Both the position numbers and the translations under genes were made by a program. The notes below the pieces were generated by a model. The model worked only from the letters and a program-made list of their open reading frames with translations. It was not told the origin of the DNA and did no database searches. Source: Bacteroides oleiciplenus YIT 12058 (lineage in GTDB: Bacteria > Bacteroidota > Bacteroidia > Bacteroidales > Bacteroidaceae). Taken from it: a stretch of DNA of 64,000 nucleotides. The DNA lies in NCBI RefSeq assembly GCF_000315485.1, contig NZ_JH992946.1:1-64000 (forward strand), given 5' to 3'. This document shows positions 35,105 through 44,042 of the stretch, piece by piece. Every line of letters begins with the position of its first letter. Position 1 is the stretch's first letter.

Positions 35105-38100
35105 ATGTTTATGAAACGCTTGAAACTAATATTCTGTTTGCTTTGTCTGTGTTGCTCCCTGACAGAGGCTAAAGAGGTGCAAGTAGATGCACAGAAGGAA
35201 GTGGACGAAATGACCGGACGACTGATCGCTTCCTATTTGGAAGCGAAAGTAGATGAGGACGTCATAGCGGGTTATGCGACTGCATTACGTTCGGATGGAA
35301 GTTTCCCGGACCTGGATTATATAACTGTGCACGAAGGTTCTTTTTATCCGGCCGGCTCCCATTTGAAACGATTGAAATCAATGGCTATTGCATACCGTAA
35401 ACCTGGAAATAAGTATTATAATTCAGGAAAACTGCTGAAACAGATTGTTGCTGGTATCGACTATTGGTATAAAGTACGTCCTAAATCCGGAAACTGGTGG
35501 TTCGGTGATATCGGTGCTCCCCAGGACTACATGGTTCCGTTAATTCTGCTGAAAGGCAAAATTAGTGAAAAGAAACTGTTGCATTACTCTTCTTATCTGA
35601 GGGATTTGACGGGGAACAAAGGGCATAAAGGCAAAAATCGTACATGGGTATCTGCCGTTACTATTCATAAGGGATGTATTGAAGATAATATTGAGCTGAT
35701 ACGAACCGGAATCAAGTCCATAGCCTCTACTATTAAGATTGTTCCGGAACAAGGTGACGAAGGTATTAAGGTGGATGGCAGTTTTCATCAGCATCGTCCG
35801 CAATTATATTCCGGCGGGTATGGTTTATCGTATGTAGATGATATTGCATATTACTTGCAGTTGGTGAAAGGAACTGCTTTTGAGCCTTATTTTACACAAG
35901 AGAAAAAAGATATATTTATCAATCTCCTGATGGGTGGTCATCGGTTGTTGGGCTATCGGGAAACGTTCGATTTTGGTGCAATCGGCCGTAATATATCACG
36001 TCCCGAGGGACTGAGTAATATTTCTCCTGTCACGCTGGAATACATGGAGCAGAATGATCCTGGTCGTGCTGCTGATTATTCGGCCTGGAAGGAACATCTT
36101 TCCGGTGCCCCCTTTCCTGCTCCCGGCAATAAGCACTTCTGGAAATCGGACATGATGGTTCAGCATGGTGCCGGCTATTATCTTTCTGCCAAGGTGATTT
36201 CTACCCGGACCAATGGAACCGAAATGCTTAATAATGAGAACCTCAAAGGTTATAACCTGCCACTTGGTGCTACGAATATCCTTACTTCCGGGAAAGAATA
36301 TGAAGGTATCTTCCCTGTATGGAATTGGAATAAAATACCGGGCACTACGGCTGTTCAACATCCGGATTCTGCTTGTCTTGAAGGATATCTGTTCGGAAGA
36401 AACCGGTTTGGAGGTGGGGTAAGTAACGGTAAGAATGGAGCCATTGCTTATGAGCATTGCTATAAGGGCGTAAAGGCCAAAAAGGCTTACTTTTTTATGG
36501 ATGATGTACTTTTGTGTTTAGGGACAGATATTGCGTCAGATGCTCCCGAAGAAGTGGTTACAACTGTTAATCAGTGTCTCTTTAAACGCGAAATGGTAGT
36601 TGGCAAAGAGGGAGGAACTACATCTGTTTACAAAGAAAATGCATCTGCAAAAAATCCGGCTTGGGTATATCATGATAAAGTAGGTTATTTATTTCCTTCA
36701 GGGGGAGATGTAACTGTCAGTAGTCCGAAACAAACCGGGGCTTGGAAGGATATTAATATCAGTGGGAGTGGGAAAAAGATTTCTGCTGATATATTTAATC
36801 TCTGGATCAGTCATGGAACAAAGGCTAAGGAGGGGAAATATGCGTATATGGTCGTTCCTGACAGAACTTTAGAGGAGTTCCGGACATTTGCGGCTGCACA
36901 GAATTATAAGATTATTCAAAATAGTTCTGTGGTACAGGCTGTTAAGTTGAATCATCAATACGCCGTTGTTTTTTATCATCCGGGGACAATTGATTTAGGA
37001 GAGGGGCTTACATTGGCTACTGATAAACAAGTGATTGTCTATCTTGAGCAGAAGGGAATAGGTTACGATATATGGGTTGCTGATCCGCTTTATAGTCAGA
37101 GGAAGGTTTGTCTGACTCTTAATGGCAGAGAAGTGCAGATTGCTTTTCCGGAGGGTGAACTGACTGGTAGTACGGCTTTTACGAATATTGTCACTCTTCA
37201 ACCTTTTGATTTGCAATGTGAATATCTTAGTAATCCTTTAGGTATTGATATACAGCAACCTCGTTTGAGTTGGAAAATGGGAGCCACTACCCCGGCACGC
37301 GGACGTAAGCAGACTGCTTATCAGATTCTTGTAGCAAGTTCCCGGGATTTGCTTGATGCAGACCGTGGGGATCTTTGGGATAGCGGTCGTATTAATTCTG
37401 CTGAGTCAGTGAATATTGTTTATGGGGGAGTGCCTTTGTCTGCCGGACAAAGATGTTTCTGGAAAGTCCGTTTCTCCGACGAACACAATCATTGGTCAGC
37501 CTGGAGCACTCCTGCGGATTGGCGTATGGGGCTATGTGCAGCTGATTGGGTGGCACAATGGATAGGTAGTGCAGAAATGGAATCTCAGAGTGTGGGAGGT
37601 AAGAAAGTTAATAATGTAATGGCAGATCCCTGGTTCCGTAAAACATTTAATATGTCGGATATTCCACAGGATGCTGTTATTTATGTAGCTTCCATCGGTT
37701 ATCATGAACTGTATGTCAATGGTCGGAAAGTGGGGGACGCTGTCCTTTCACCTTCGGTCACGGACCATAAATCACGTGCCCGCTACATGACATATGATAT
37801 CAAGGACTATCTGAAAGAAGGTACTAATGTTATTGCTTTGTGGTTGGGCACTTCCTGGGCTGTTTTCCCGGCTTATCAGCAGAAGAATAGGCCGGCTATT
37901 CCGATGGCATTGGCTCAGGCTGAGGTCACATTATCTTCAGGAAAGAGATTGCAAATTGTCTCAGATGATACTTGGAAGACTCATGCCAGTCCTAATACTT
38001 TGTTAGGTTACTGGGAGGCACATCACTTTGCAGGAGAATGTTATGATGCTGCTTTGGAAAAAGACGGATGGAATGCTCCGGATTTTGATGATTCCGGTTG

Positions 38101-39871
38101 GGCTATGGCAAAGGTTTATTCTACTGACGTTATTGTATCATCTGACCGTACAGAGCCTAACCGGTTACTTGATGAAATAAAGCCACTCTCTGTTCAGGAG
38201 GTTAGTCCCGGAGTCTATAGAGTTGATATGGGAATCAATTATGCAGGTTGGTTTGAGATGCAACTTCAAGGCCAGCCCGGTGATTCCATTGTATTCCAAT
38301 TCTCTGAAAGGGAGAAGGATATTTGCAGCTATGGTATACATAGCATTTATAAAGTTGGTCCTAAACGGAAAGGAGCCTTTTGTAACCGTTTTAATTATAT
38401 GACCGGACGCTGGGTACAAATTACCGGTCTTCGGTATAAACCGGAATTAGACCAGATACGTGGTTGGATGATTCGTCCTGATTATCGCCGGAGTGGTGGA
38501 TTTGAATGTGATATTCCCCTGTTGAATGATATTTATCGTACTACCTTGTGGACGTTTGAGAATCTCAGTCTGGGTAACTATGTGGTCGATTGTCCTCATC
38601 GTGAACGTTGCGGATACGGGGGAGATGCATTGGCCACTACACGCACAGCTTTGGGAAACTATCAGTTGGGGGCTTTCTATAACAAATGGATGGAGGACTG
38701 GCGTGATGTGCAGGATTCGGAAGGGAATGTTCCTTATACTGCTCCTACCCGCATTGGCGGGGGTGGACCATCCTGGAGTGGTTTCTGCATTACTTTGCCT
38801 TGGGAATTTTATCGTCAGTATGGAGATGTACGTATTCTTTCGGAAAGTTTTCCCACTATTCAGCGCTGGCTTTCTTTTGTAGAAACCAAGTCGCAGGATG
38901 ACATGCTGGTACGTTGGGGAGGTAAGTGGAGTTTTCTGGGTGACTGGCTTTGGCCGGATGCATGGCCGGAACGTTCGGCTATGGAGAAACAGGGAAAAGC
39001 GCTTGGAGATACTCGGGAAACTTTGTTTTTCAATAACTGCCACTGGATTTACAGTCTTGAAACTGCTGCACAGATAGCCGATGTGTTGGGAAATGAAGCA
39101 GCAGCTTCCACTTACCGGAACCGGGCATCAAAAGTACGCAAGGCTGTGCATGCTACTTTCTTCAATCCGAAAGATAATAGCTACGTGAATGGATATCCTT
39201 CTTATCTTGCTATTGCATTGCTGGTCGATTTACCCCCGAAGCATTTGAAGGCAAAAGTCTGGAAACGTCTTGAACAGGAAATACTGGTGAAGCGTGAGGG
39301 GCATTTCTGGGGAGGCATTACTGCCGGTTCGTTCCTGTTGCATACTTTATTGGATAATCATCGTAATGATTTGATTTTTGAGATGGCTACCAAAGAAGAT
39401 TTTCCCGGCTGGGGAGATATGTTGAAGCATGGTAATGGTACGTTCTTTGAAGATTGGCAATGTCGTGGTTCGGGTTTGCATAGTTCCTATTTGTATATCG
39501 GTAGTTGGTTTATTGAGGCTTTAGGAGGTATCCGCCGTCCGGAGGCTGGCTATAAGGAATTTACCATTGAACCTTGGATTACAAAAGATGGTCCCAAACA
39601 AGTACGTTCGCACTACAACTCCCTATACGGGAAAATAATTTCTGACTGGACATTGGAAGCCGGTGTGTTGAAAATGGAAATCACCATACCTGCTAATACT
39701 ACTGCTGTCCTGAAATTATCCGGCATTCATCCTGACACTTTAAAGGAAGGAGGAACCGCATGGGAAGAGGCGGAAGGAGTCAGTCTGCATTCACAAAAAG
39801 GAAATACTCTATCACTGGCATTGCAGTCAGGTACTTATAGATTCTCGGTGGTGATGGATGAAGGCAGGTAA
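35105..39871 (+). CDS. PL8 lyase - GH78 alpha-L-rhamnosidase fusion
   Basis: 1588 residues in one uninterrupted frame; start at MFMKRLKL just after the previous stop (the frame is open 9 codons further upstream). Signal peptide near residues 1-22. Residues 25 to about 695 form a PL8 lyase with SGNWWFGDIGAP, KGKNR (Asn 178), FHQHRPQLYSGGYG (His 230, Tyr 239) and TEMLNNENLKG. From about 697 a complete GH78 begins (LQCEYLSNPLGIDIQQPRLSW) with Asp 1162, Glu 1167 and Asp 1174 in DCPHRERCGYGGD and Glu 1449 in TFFEDWQ. Both halves keep their catalytic residues, so the protein should cut at glucuronate and remove rhamnose. Both halves have stand-alone relatives in this locus. Last gene of the series. 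Confidence 0.92.
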   Translation: MFMKRLKLIFCLLCLCCSLTEAKEVQVDAQKEVDEMTGRLIASYLEAKVDEDVIAGYATALRSDGSFPDLDYITVHEGSFYPAGSHLKRLKSMAIAYRKPGNKYYNSGKLLKQIVAGIDYWYKVRPKSGNWWFGDIGAPQDYMVPLILLKGKISEKKLLHYSSYLRDLTGNKGHKGKNRTWVSAVTIHKGCIEDNIELIRTGIKSIASTIKIVPEQGDEGIKVDGSFHQHRPQLYSGGYGLSYVDDIAYYLQLVKGTAFEPYFTQEKKDIFINLLMGGHRLLGYRETFDFGAIGRNISRPEGLSNISPVTLEYMEQNDPGRAADYSAWKEHLSGAPFPAPGNKHFWKSDMMVQHGAGYYLSAKVISTRTNGTEMLNNENLKGYNLPLGATNILTSGKEYEGIFPVWNWNKIPGTTAVQHPDSACLEGYLFGRNRFGGGVSNGKNGAIAYEHCYKGVKAKKAYFFMDDVLLCLGTDIASDAPEEVVTTVNQCLFKREMVVGKEGGTTSVYKENASAKNPAWVYHDKVGYLFPSGGDVTVSSPKQTGAWKDINISGSGKKISADIFNLWISHGTKAKEGKYAYMVVPDRTLEEFRTFAAAQNYKIIQNSSVVQAVKLNHQYAVVFYHPGTIDLGEGLTLATDKQVIVYLEQKGIGYDIWVADPLYSQRKVCLTLNGREVQIAFPEGELTGSTAFTNIVTLQPFDLQCEYLSNPLGIDIQQPRLSWKMGATTPARGRKQTAYQILVASSRDLLDADRGDLWDSGRINSAESVNIVYGGVPLSAGQRCFWKVRFSDEHNHWSAWSTPADWRMGLCAADWVAQWIGSAEMESQSVGGKKVNNVMADPWFRKTFNMSDIPQDAVIYVASIGYHELYVNGRKVGDAVLSPSVTDHKSRARYMTYDIKDYLKEGTNVIALWLGTSWAVFPAYQQKNRPAIPMALAQAEVTLSSGKRLQIVSDDTWKTHASPNTLLGYWEAHHFAGECYDAALEKDGWNAPDFDDSGWAMAKVYSTDVIVSSDRTEPNRLLDEIKPLSVQEVSPGVYRVDMGINYAGWFEMQLQGQPGDSIVFQFSEREKDICSYGIHSIYKVGPKRKGAFCNRFNYMTGRWVQITGLRYKPELDQIRGWMIRPDYRRSGGFECDIPLLNDIYRTTLWTFENLSLGNYVVDCPHRERCGYGGDALATTRTALGNYQLGAFYNKWMEDWRDVQDSEGNVPYTAPTRIGGGGPSWSGFCITLPWEFYRQYGDVRILSESFPTIQRWLSFVETKSQDDMLVRWGGKWSFLGDWLWPDAWPERSAMEKQGKALGDTRETLFFNNCHWIYSLETAAQIADVLGNEAAASTYRNRASKVRKAVHATFFNPKDNSYVNGYPSYLAIALLVDLPPKHLKAKVWKRLEQEILVKREGHFWGGITAGSFLLHTLLDNHRNDLIFEMATKEDFPGWGDMLKHGNGTFFEDWQCRGSGLHSSYLYIGSWFIEALGGIRRPEAGYKEFTIEPWITKDGPKQVRSHYNSLYGKIISDWTLEAGVLKMEITIPANTTAVLKLSGIHPDTLKEGGTAWEEAEGVSLHSQKGNTLSLALQSGTYRFSVVMDEGR

Positions 39872-39890
39872 TTGTACCTGCACTTCATCC
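39856..39890 (+). terminator. Hairpin overlapping the stop codon of the fusion gene
   Basis: GGATGAAGGCAGGTA (39856-39870) pairs with TACCTGCACTTCATCC (39875-39890) with one bulged base and a 4-base loop holding the stop region. It is followed by the pyrimidine-rich TTCCATTTCT. Probable end of the PUL A transcript. Confidence 0.55.
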
Positions 39891-39986
39891 TTCCATTTCT
39901 GCACTTCGTCGGAAAATCATCTTTTCATTACTGGGTATGAAGGATAATCTGTACATTTACAGCAGATTCCTATAAGTAAGAGCCAA

Positions 39987-40760
39987 ATGATAAAGTACCT
40001 GTTAGTAGAAGATGAGCGTTTCGCTTATGAAGAAATGAAGCGGATGATGGAGAAGTTACGCCCCGAATATCAGTTGGAGGCGTGGGCAACCACTGTGGAG
40101 CAGACCGTACAATTCCTGAAACATCATCAGGTGGACTTGATGCTGCTTGATATTCGTTTGACGGATGGGAACAGCTTTGACATCTTTGAGCAGATTCAGG
40201 TTACCACGCCGGTCATCTTCACCACCGCCTATGACGAACATGCCATCCGGGCATTCAAGGTGAACAGTGTAGACTATCTGCTGAAGCCTGTGGAGGAAGC
40301 TGATTTGCAGGCGGCATTGAGTAAGTTTGAGCAACTTCGGATGGTGCAGTTCCGGATGGAAGCGCCTTCCTTGCCGGATTATAAGCAGTTGGAAAGTGCT
40401 TTGATGAGTAACTGCAAAAAGAACCGTTTCCTTATTCAGAAGGGCGACGCATACCATTATGTGGAGACGGCGGATATAGCTTTTTTCTATAGTGAAGATA
40501 AGGTGGTATTTTTGCATACTTTCGCCGATAAACGCTACATTGTGGACTATACGTTGGAGCAGGTGGAGCAACTGTTGGATGAAAGGACTTTCTTCCGTGT
40601 TTCCCGAAATTGTATAACTAATATCAATTCTATCCGGAAAATATCCAAATACTTCAACAGCCGGTTGAAGTTAACCTTACAACCTGAGTGCCCGCACGAA
40701 ATCTTGATTAGCCGCGTGCGGGTTCCTGATTTCCTGAAATGGGTGGATGGTGTACTCTAA
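39987..40760 (+). CDS. LytTR-family response regulator
   Basis: 257 residues. The receiver domain (1-120) has acidic pocket VEDE, phospho-Asp 55 (LMLLDIRLTDG), Thr in FTTAYDEHAI and Lys in YLLKPVEE. A LytTR DNA-binding domain follows (about 150-257) with RFLIQKGDAYHYVETADIAFF, RTFFRVSRNCITNI and ISRVRVPDFLKWVDG. It is 12 bases upstream of the partner kinase gene. LytTR regulators bind short direct repeats; the target here is unknown. Nothing links it to PUL A beyond adjacency. Confidence 0.92.
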   Translation: MIKYLLVEDERFAYEEMKRMMEKLRPEYQLEAWATTVEQTVQFLKHHQVDLMLLDIRLTDGNSFDIFEQIQVTTPVIFTTAYDEHAIRAFKVNSVDYLLKPVEEADLQAALSKFEQLRMVQFRMEAPSLPDYKQLESALMSNCKKNRFLIQKGDAYHYVETADIAFFYSEDKVVFLHTFADKRYIVDYTLEQVEQLLDERTFFRVSRNCITNINSIRKISKYFNSRLKLTLQPECPHEILISRVRVPDFLKWVDGVL

Positions 40761-40772
40761 ATCTCTCTGCTT

Positions 40773-41777
40773 ATGAAGAATAAATGGTATATCCTTCTTT
40801 TTGTGCTGCTGATTGCAGTGTCATTGTTCGCATTTCAGTATGTTGCGGAACTTCTTTCCGATGCTCCCCGGAGTTTGAGCTTAGAAACCCAATACCTGCT
40901 TAATCTGCCTGCTTGTATTCTTGTAGGTGTCATTGATTTCCTCATTATCCTCGTTGTACATAAGCGTCTAAGTTGTGTCAGTAACACAATGAGGGTGTTT
41001 GTCGATTTGCTACTGGCATCTGTGTGGGTGAGTATATTTGGTGTAGTGGCAAATTATGCTCTGTCCATCATTCTGAATGAACCCTGGCCGGAAGATTATG
41101 CCATACTGAAAATGTCTTTGCCTGTGGTACTCTGGAATTGTATGATCGTCCTTCTGATTGAGATATTCTTTTACCAGCAGAGCCAGATGGAGGCAGAGAA
41201 GAAATTGGCACTTGTTGAGAAAGAAAAGATTCAATACCAATATGAGACGTTGAAAGCACAGATAAATCCGCATTTCCTGTTCAACAGCCTGAATGTACTT
41301 TCTTCACTGGCATATAGTGACGCAGAGAAGACGAACCAGTTTGCCAAAAAACTATCGGGTGTCTATCGCTATCTGTTGTTGACGAATAATCGTCCGATGG
41401 TTACTTTGAAGGAGGAACTGGCCTTTCTGGAGCGTTATATTTTTCTGGAGAAGATTCGTTTTGAAGATGCACTATTCATTGAAATCGGCGAAAGCGATTT
41501 ATATGGAAACCGGCAGATTATCCCCGTCAGCCTGCAATTGCTGGTGGAGAATGCAATAAAGCATAATATAGCGACTTTGAAAAGTCCTCTTGTTATCCGG
41601 ATTGACATGGCTGATGATGGCATAATGGTTTCCAATAATCTGCAACTGCGAACTTCGGTGGACAGGGGTGGTGTGGGGTTGGGAAACCTGCAGAAGCAAT
41701 ATGCTCTTTATAATAAGGAGATTGCCATTATCGAAAGTAGTGCAGAGTTTACGGTAAGAATCCCTTTCCTCGAATAA
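40773..41777 (+). CDS. LytS-like membrane sensor histidine kinase
   Basis: 334 residues. Four hydrophobic segments at about 6-24, 42-62, 75-100 and 112-134 anchor it in the inner membrane, with no large outside domain. The His_kinase region has the phospho-His 167 in QINPHFLFNSLN, preceded by a coiled coil, and an ATPase domain with LLVENAIKHN and GVGLGNLQKQY. It pairs with the LytTR regulator immediately upstream; here the regulator comes first. Confidence 0.92.
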   Translation: MKNKWYILLFVLLIAVSLFAFQYVAELLSDAPRSLSLETQYLLNLPACILVGVIDFLIILVVHKRLSCVSNTMRVFVDLLLASVWVSIFGVVANYALSIILNEPWPEDYAILKMSLPVVLWNCMIVLLIEIFFYQQSQMEAEKKLALVEKEKIQYQYETLKAQINPHFLFNSLNVLSSLAYSDAEKTNQFAKKLSGVYRYLLLTNNRPMVTLKEELAFLERYIFLEKIRFEDALFIEIGESDLYGNRQIIPVSLQLLVENAIKHNIATLKSPLVIRIDMADDGIMVSNNLQLRTSVDRGGVGLGNLQKQYALYNKEIAIIESSAEFTVRIPFLE

Positions 41778-41906
41778 TCCTCTTTCCGGCTTATCTTTTG
41801 ATTTCTGAATTTCAGCCGGTTGTTGGTGCAGTTGGTCGGAAAGCACTTATACCGGATGTTCTAAACGTGTTTCTTTGCAATAAATATATAATCTAATTTA
41901 TTAGCA

Positions 41907-42809
41907 ATGAGACGATTCTCTTATCTTACATTTCTGTTGCTCTCGGTAGCGGCAGTCAGCAGCTTTGCACAGGGAGTGATTAAAACGGAGTATATGCCTT
42001 CATCTTCCTTTAAAGATGAAGCGGGAAATAAACTGGGTTCCGGAGATTTATTTAAAGTGAGCGGAGCCTATACATTACCTTTTTCCCTGAAACAGAATGC
42101 TGCGGGACAACCCATTATGTGGTCGGCATCGGTGAGCGGTGCTTATGCGGTGCTTAATAATAAGGATATGCTGACGGATATGCACCCTGATGAAGTGCTG
42201 AACGCTAATCTTAGTTTGATGCACGTACGTCCTATCTCAAAAAAGTGGTATATGATTGCGAGTGTGGGTGGAGGTATTTATTCTGCACCGGATGCAATTA
42301 CGTGGGAGAGTGTGTTGGTGAATGGCGCGGTCATCTTTGTATATAAATGCAGGAAGAATCTGGATTTAGGTATTGGAGCAGGAGTAACGAACTCATTTGG
42401 CGTACCGATTGCCATGCCGATGTTCTTCCTTAACTGGCAGCTCTCAGGTAATTATGAGGTGAATGTGAACCTCTCCTCGGGTATGGAGATATCCGGAGCG
42501 GTGCGGTTGGGCAATCGATTTAAGCTGAGGCTGGTGGCTATGGAGATGGATGGGATGTCTTCGGTGATGGATGTGGACGGAAAATCCATGATGTATGCTT
42601 CCGCCATGATACGGTCTTATCTGCGTCCTGAATACAAGATAGGTGAGAAATCATGCCTGTTTCTGGGCGTAGGTGGCAATTGGCTCAGGTCTGCCGATCT
42701 GACCAAACGCACGTTGAAAGGCTTTGCCAATAGTATGTTTAAGGATAAAGAGGAGACTAACTTCTATCCTACTGTTTATTTGTCAGCCGGATTGAAGTGG
42801 GGCTTTTAG
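41907..42809 (+). CDS. DUF6268 family outer-membrane beta-barrel protein
   Basis: 300 residues with a signal peptide (ends SSFAQ). The rest alternates in beta-strands (FKVSGAYTLPFSL, MWSASVSGAYAVL, KWYMIASVGGGIYSAP, PTVYLSAGLKWGF) and ends with an aromatic residue, as outer-membrane barrels do. The general pattern agrees with DUF6268. Function unknown; it may be a target of the LytTR pair just upstream, but no shared operator was found. Confidence 0.7.
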   Translation: MRRFSYLTFLLLSVAAVSSFAQGVIKTEYMPSSSFKDEAGNKLGSGDLFKVSGAYTLPFSLKQNAAGQPIMWSASVSGAYAVLNNKDMLTDMHPDEVLNANLSLMHVRPISKKWYMIASVGGGIYSAPDAITWESVLVNGAVIFVYKCRKNLDLGIGAGVTNSFGVPIAMPMFFLNWQLSGNYEVNVNLSSGMEISGAVRLGNRFKLRLVAMEMDGMSSVMDVDGKSMMYASAMIRSYLRPEYKIGEKSCLFLGVGGNWLRSADLTKRTLKGFANSMFKDKEETNFYPTVYLSAGLKWGF

Positions 42810-43060
42810 CTTAATTCGAAACTCAGTGTTCAGTTTCAAATAAAGTTTTTTTCGATTTTGTCAACACTCCAGCACTGATAGCCTTCAAACCTTTTGTTAA
42901 TCGGGATTTAAGGGTTGTGCTGATAAGGTGTTTGTAAGTGACGACAAGCGTTTTGTCAGCACTACTTTTGGATCTGTTTTCGGACGTGTTTAAACATAAA
43001 GGCACTTGAGATAGAATGGGCTTTGAAGTGATGTATCTGATTGAAATATAATATGTTGTA
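42810..43060. other. Intergenic stretch without a supported gene
   Basis: A 60-codon minus-strand frame exists here (42823-43005, MPLCLNTSENRSK...), but it has no start context and unusual composition. I see no promoter or RNA gene. Confidence 0.3.
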
Positions 43061-43217
43061 GTTTCCTAGTGGTAGGAAACGCTCGTTCCCAAGCCTCAGA
43101 AACTCCAGTTTCCTCTGATGGGAACGCAAGTTTCCTTTAATGGAAACGCTCGTTTCTCCTTATGGGAACGCTTGTTTCCTACTGTGGGAACTGTCGTTTC
43201 TGCTCTTGGAAACCGGG
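43061..43217. repeat. Seven-unit palindromic tandem repeat, 22-24 bp period
   Basis: Units start at 43061, 43085, 43108, 43130, 43152, 43174 and 43196; the last five are exactly 22 bp. Typical unit: GTTTCC, about 4-5 variable bases, TGGGAACGCT. Each unit is a small palindrome (GTTTCC / GGGAAC), so the array can fold in many ways. Not coding. Confidence 0.75.
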
Positions 43218-43269
43218 TTCTGTTTGGGGACTACCTCGTCGACAAAACCTCCCCTTTCGTAGATTTTAT

Positions 43270-43300
43270 TTTCAGTTCTCCTTTCCCTCCCTTACATTTG
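43270..43300 (+). promoter_or_regulatory. Promoter of the DUF4890-like gene
   Basis: -33 box TTTC at 43270-43273 (one mismatch to TTTG), 19-base spacer, -7 box TACATTTG at 43293-43300. Predicted leader about 18-20 bases. Confidence 0.55.
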
Positions 43301-43325
43301 TATCGGAATAAAAAGCTGGTACAGA

Positions 43326-43867
43326 ATGAAAAGAAATAGACTATTGTGTTTGTTAGCTGTTTGCCTAATGTGCGGAATGGCTTTTTCGCAGGAGCAAGAA
43401 AAGAAACAATTGCCCCGTGAAGTGCCCTCACCCGAAAAGTCCGCCAGGAAGATGACGGACCGGATGAAAGACGGCCTGCAACTGACCGACAAACAATATG
43501 ATAAATTGTACAAACTGAACCTGAAAGAACACAGGAACGTTTTGCTGCAATGGCAGAAAGAGGAGAAGGACAACGCCCGCCAAGAGGTGAACAACGGAGT
43601 GAACGCCCCGGCATGGGAGGCGGACGCCCGCCGATGGATGGCGGAATGGGTCCCGGAATGGGTGGTGGCCGTCCACCTGTGGGAACTCGCGGTGAACGTC
43701 CTGCAATGAGCAAGGACAATGCGGAAAAGAAGCAAAAGGCTACTGCTAAAAAGGAAAAGAAGATAAAGAAAATCCTGACGGCAGAGCAATATGTAAAGTG
43801 GCAGGAAATGCGTCAGCCACAAGAACCGCCTCAACCGCAGGATCATCCTCAAAAAACAAATATGTAG
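43326..43867 (+). pseudogene. Spy/CpxP-like DUF4890 periplasmic protein, frameshifted
   Basis: The N-terminal half (43326 to about 43560) gives a signal peptide (ends MAFSQ) and an LTxxQ motif (LQLTDKQYDKLYKLNLKEH). After about 43560 this frame turns into Trp-rich nonsense and ends at 43709. The -1 frame, open from 43550 to 43867, continues naturally with Gly/Pro/Arg-rich repeats (GMGGGRPPM, GPGMGGGRPPV), a Lys-rich stretch and the second LTxxQ motif (KKILTAEQYVKW). Together they make one DUF4890-type protein of about 180 residues, so one base appears lost (or two gained) near 43557-43565. A mutation or a sequence error are both possible; no classic slippery heptamer is present. Confidence 0.65.
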
Positions 43868-43909
43868 AGACTCTCTCTAAATAGCGTTTTTTCATGTATT
43901 ATTGACTGT

Positions 43910-43950
43910 GCCGTTCCACCCCCGTGAGGAGAGGGAACGGCTTTCTTTTT
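43910..43950 (+). terminator. Terminator after the DUF4890-like gene
   Basis: Stem GCCGTTCC / GGAACGGC with a 16-base loop, followed by TTTCTTTTT. Confidence 0.75.
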
Positions 43951-44042
43951 ATCTATTCATATTTTCTATTCTTGAAATATATTCAGTAGTATTGCTGTAA
44001 TCTATTCATTAAAATAAGTTGGGTTATGTCATATAATGATTA

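Noticed and set aside
38447..39043. 198-codon open frame on the minus strand
   Set aside because: Antisense to the GH78 half of the fusion gene; no protein character of its own.
42823..43005. 60-codon minus-strand frame
   Set aside because: No start context, promoter or recognised family; intergenic.
43550..43580. Programmed -1 frameshift site in the DUF4890-like gene
   Set aside because: No X-XXY-YYZ slippery heptamer and no clear downstream structure; a plain mutation or sequence error is simpler.
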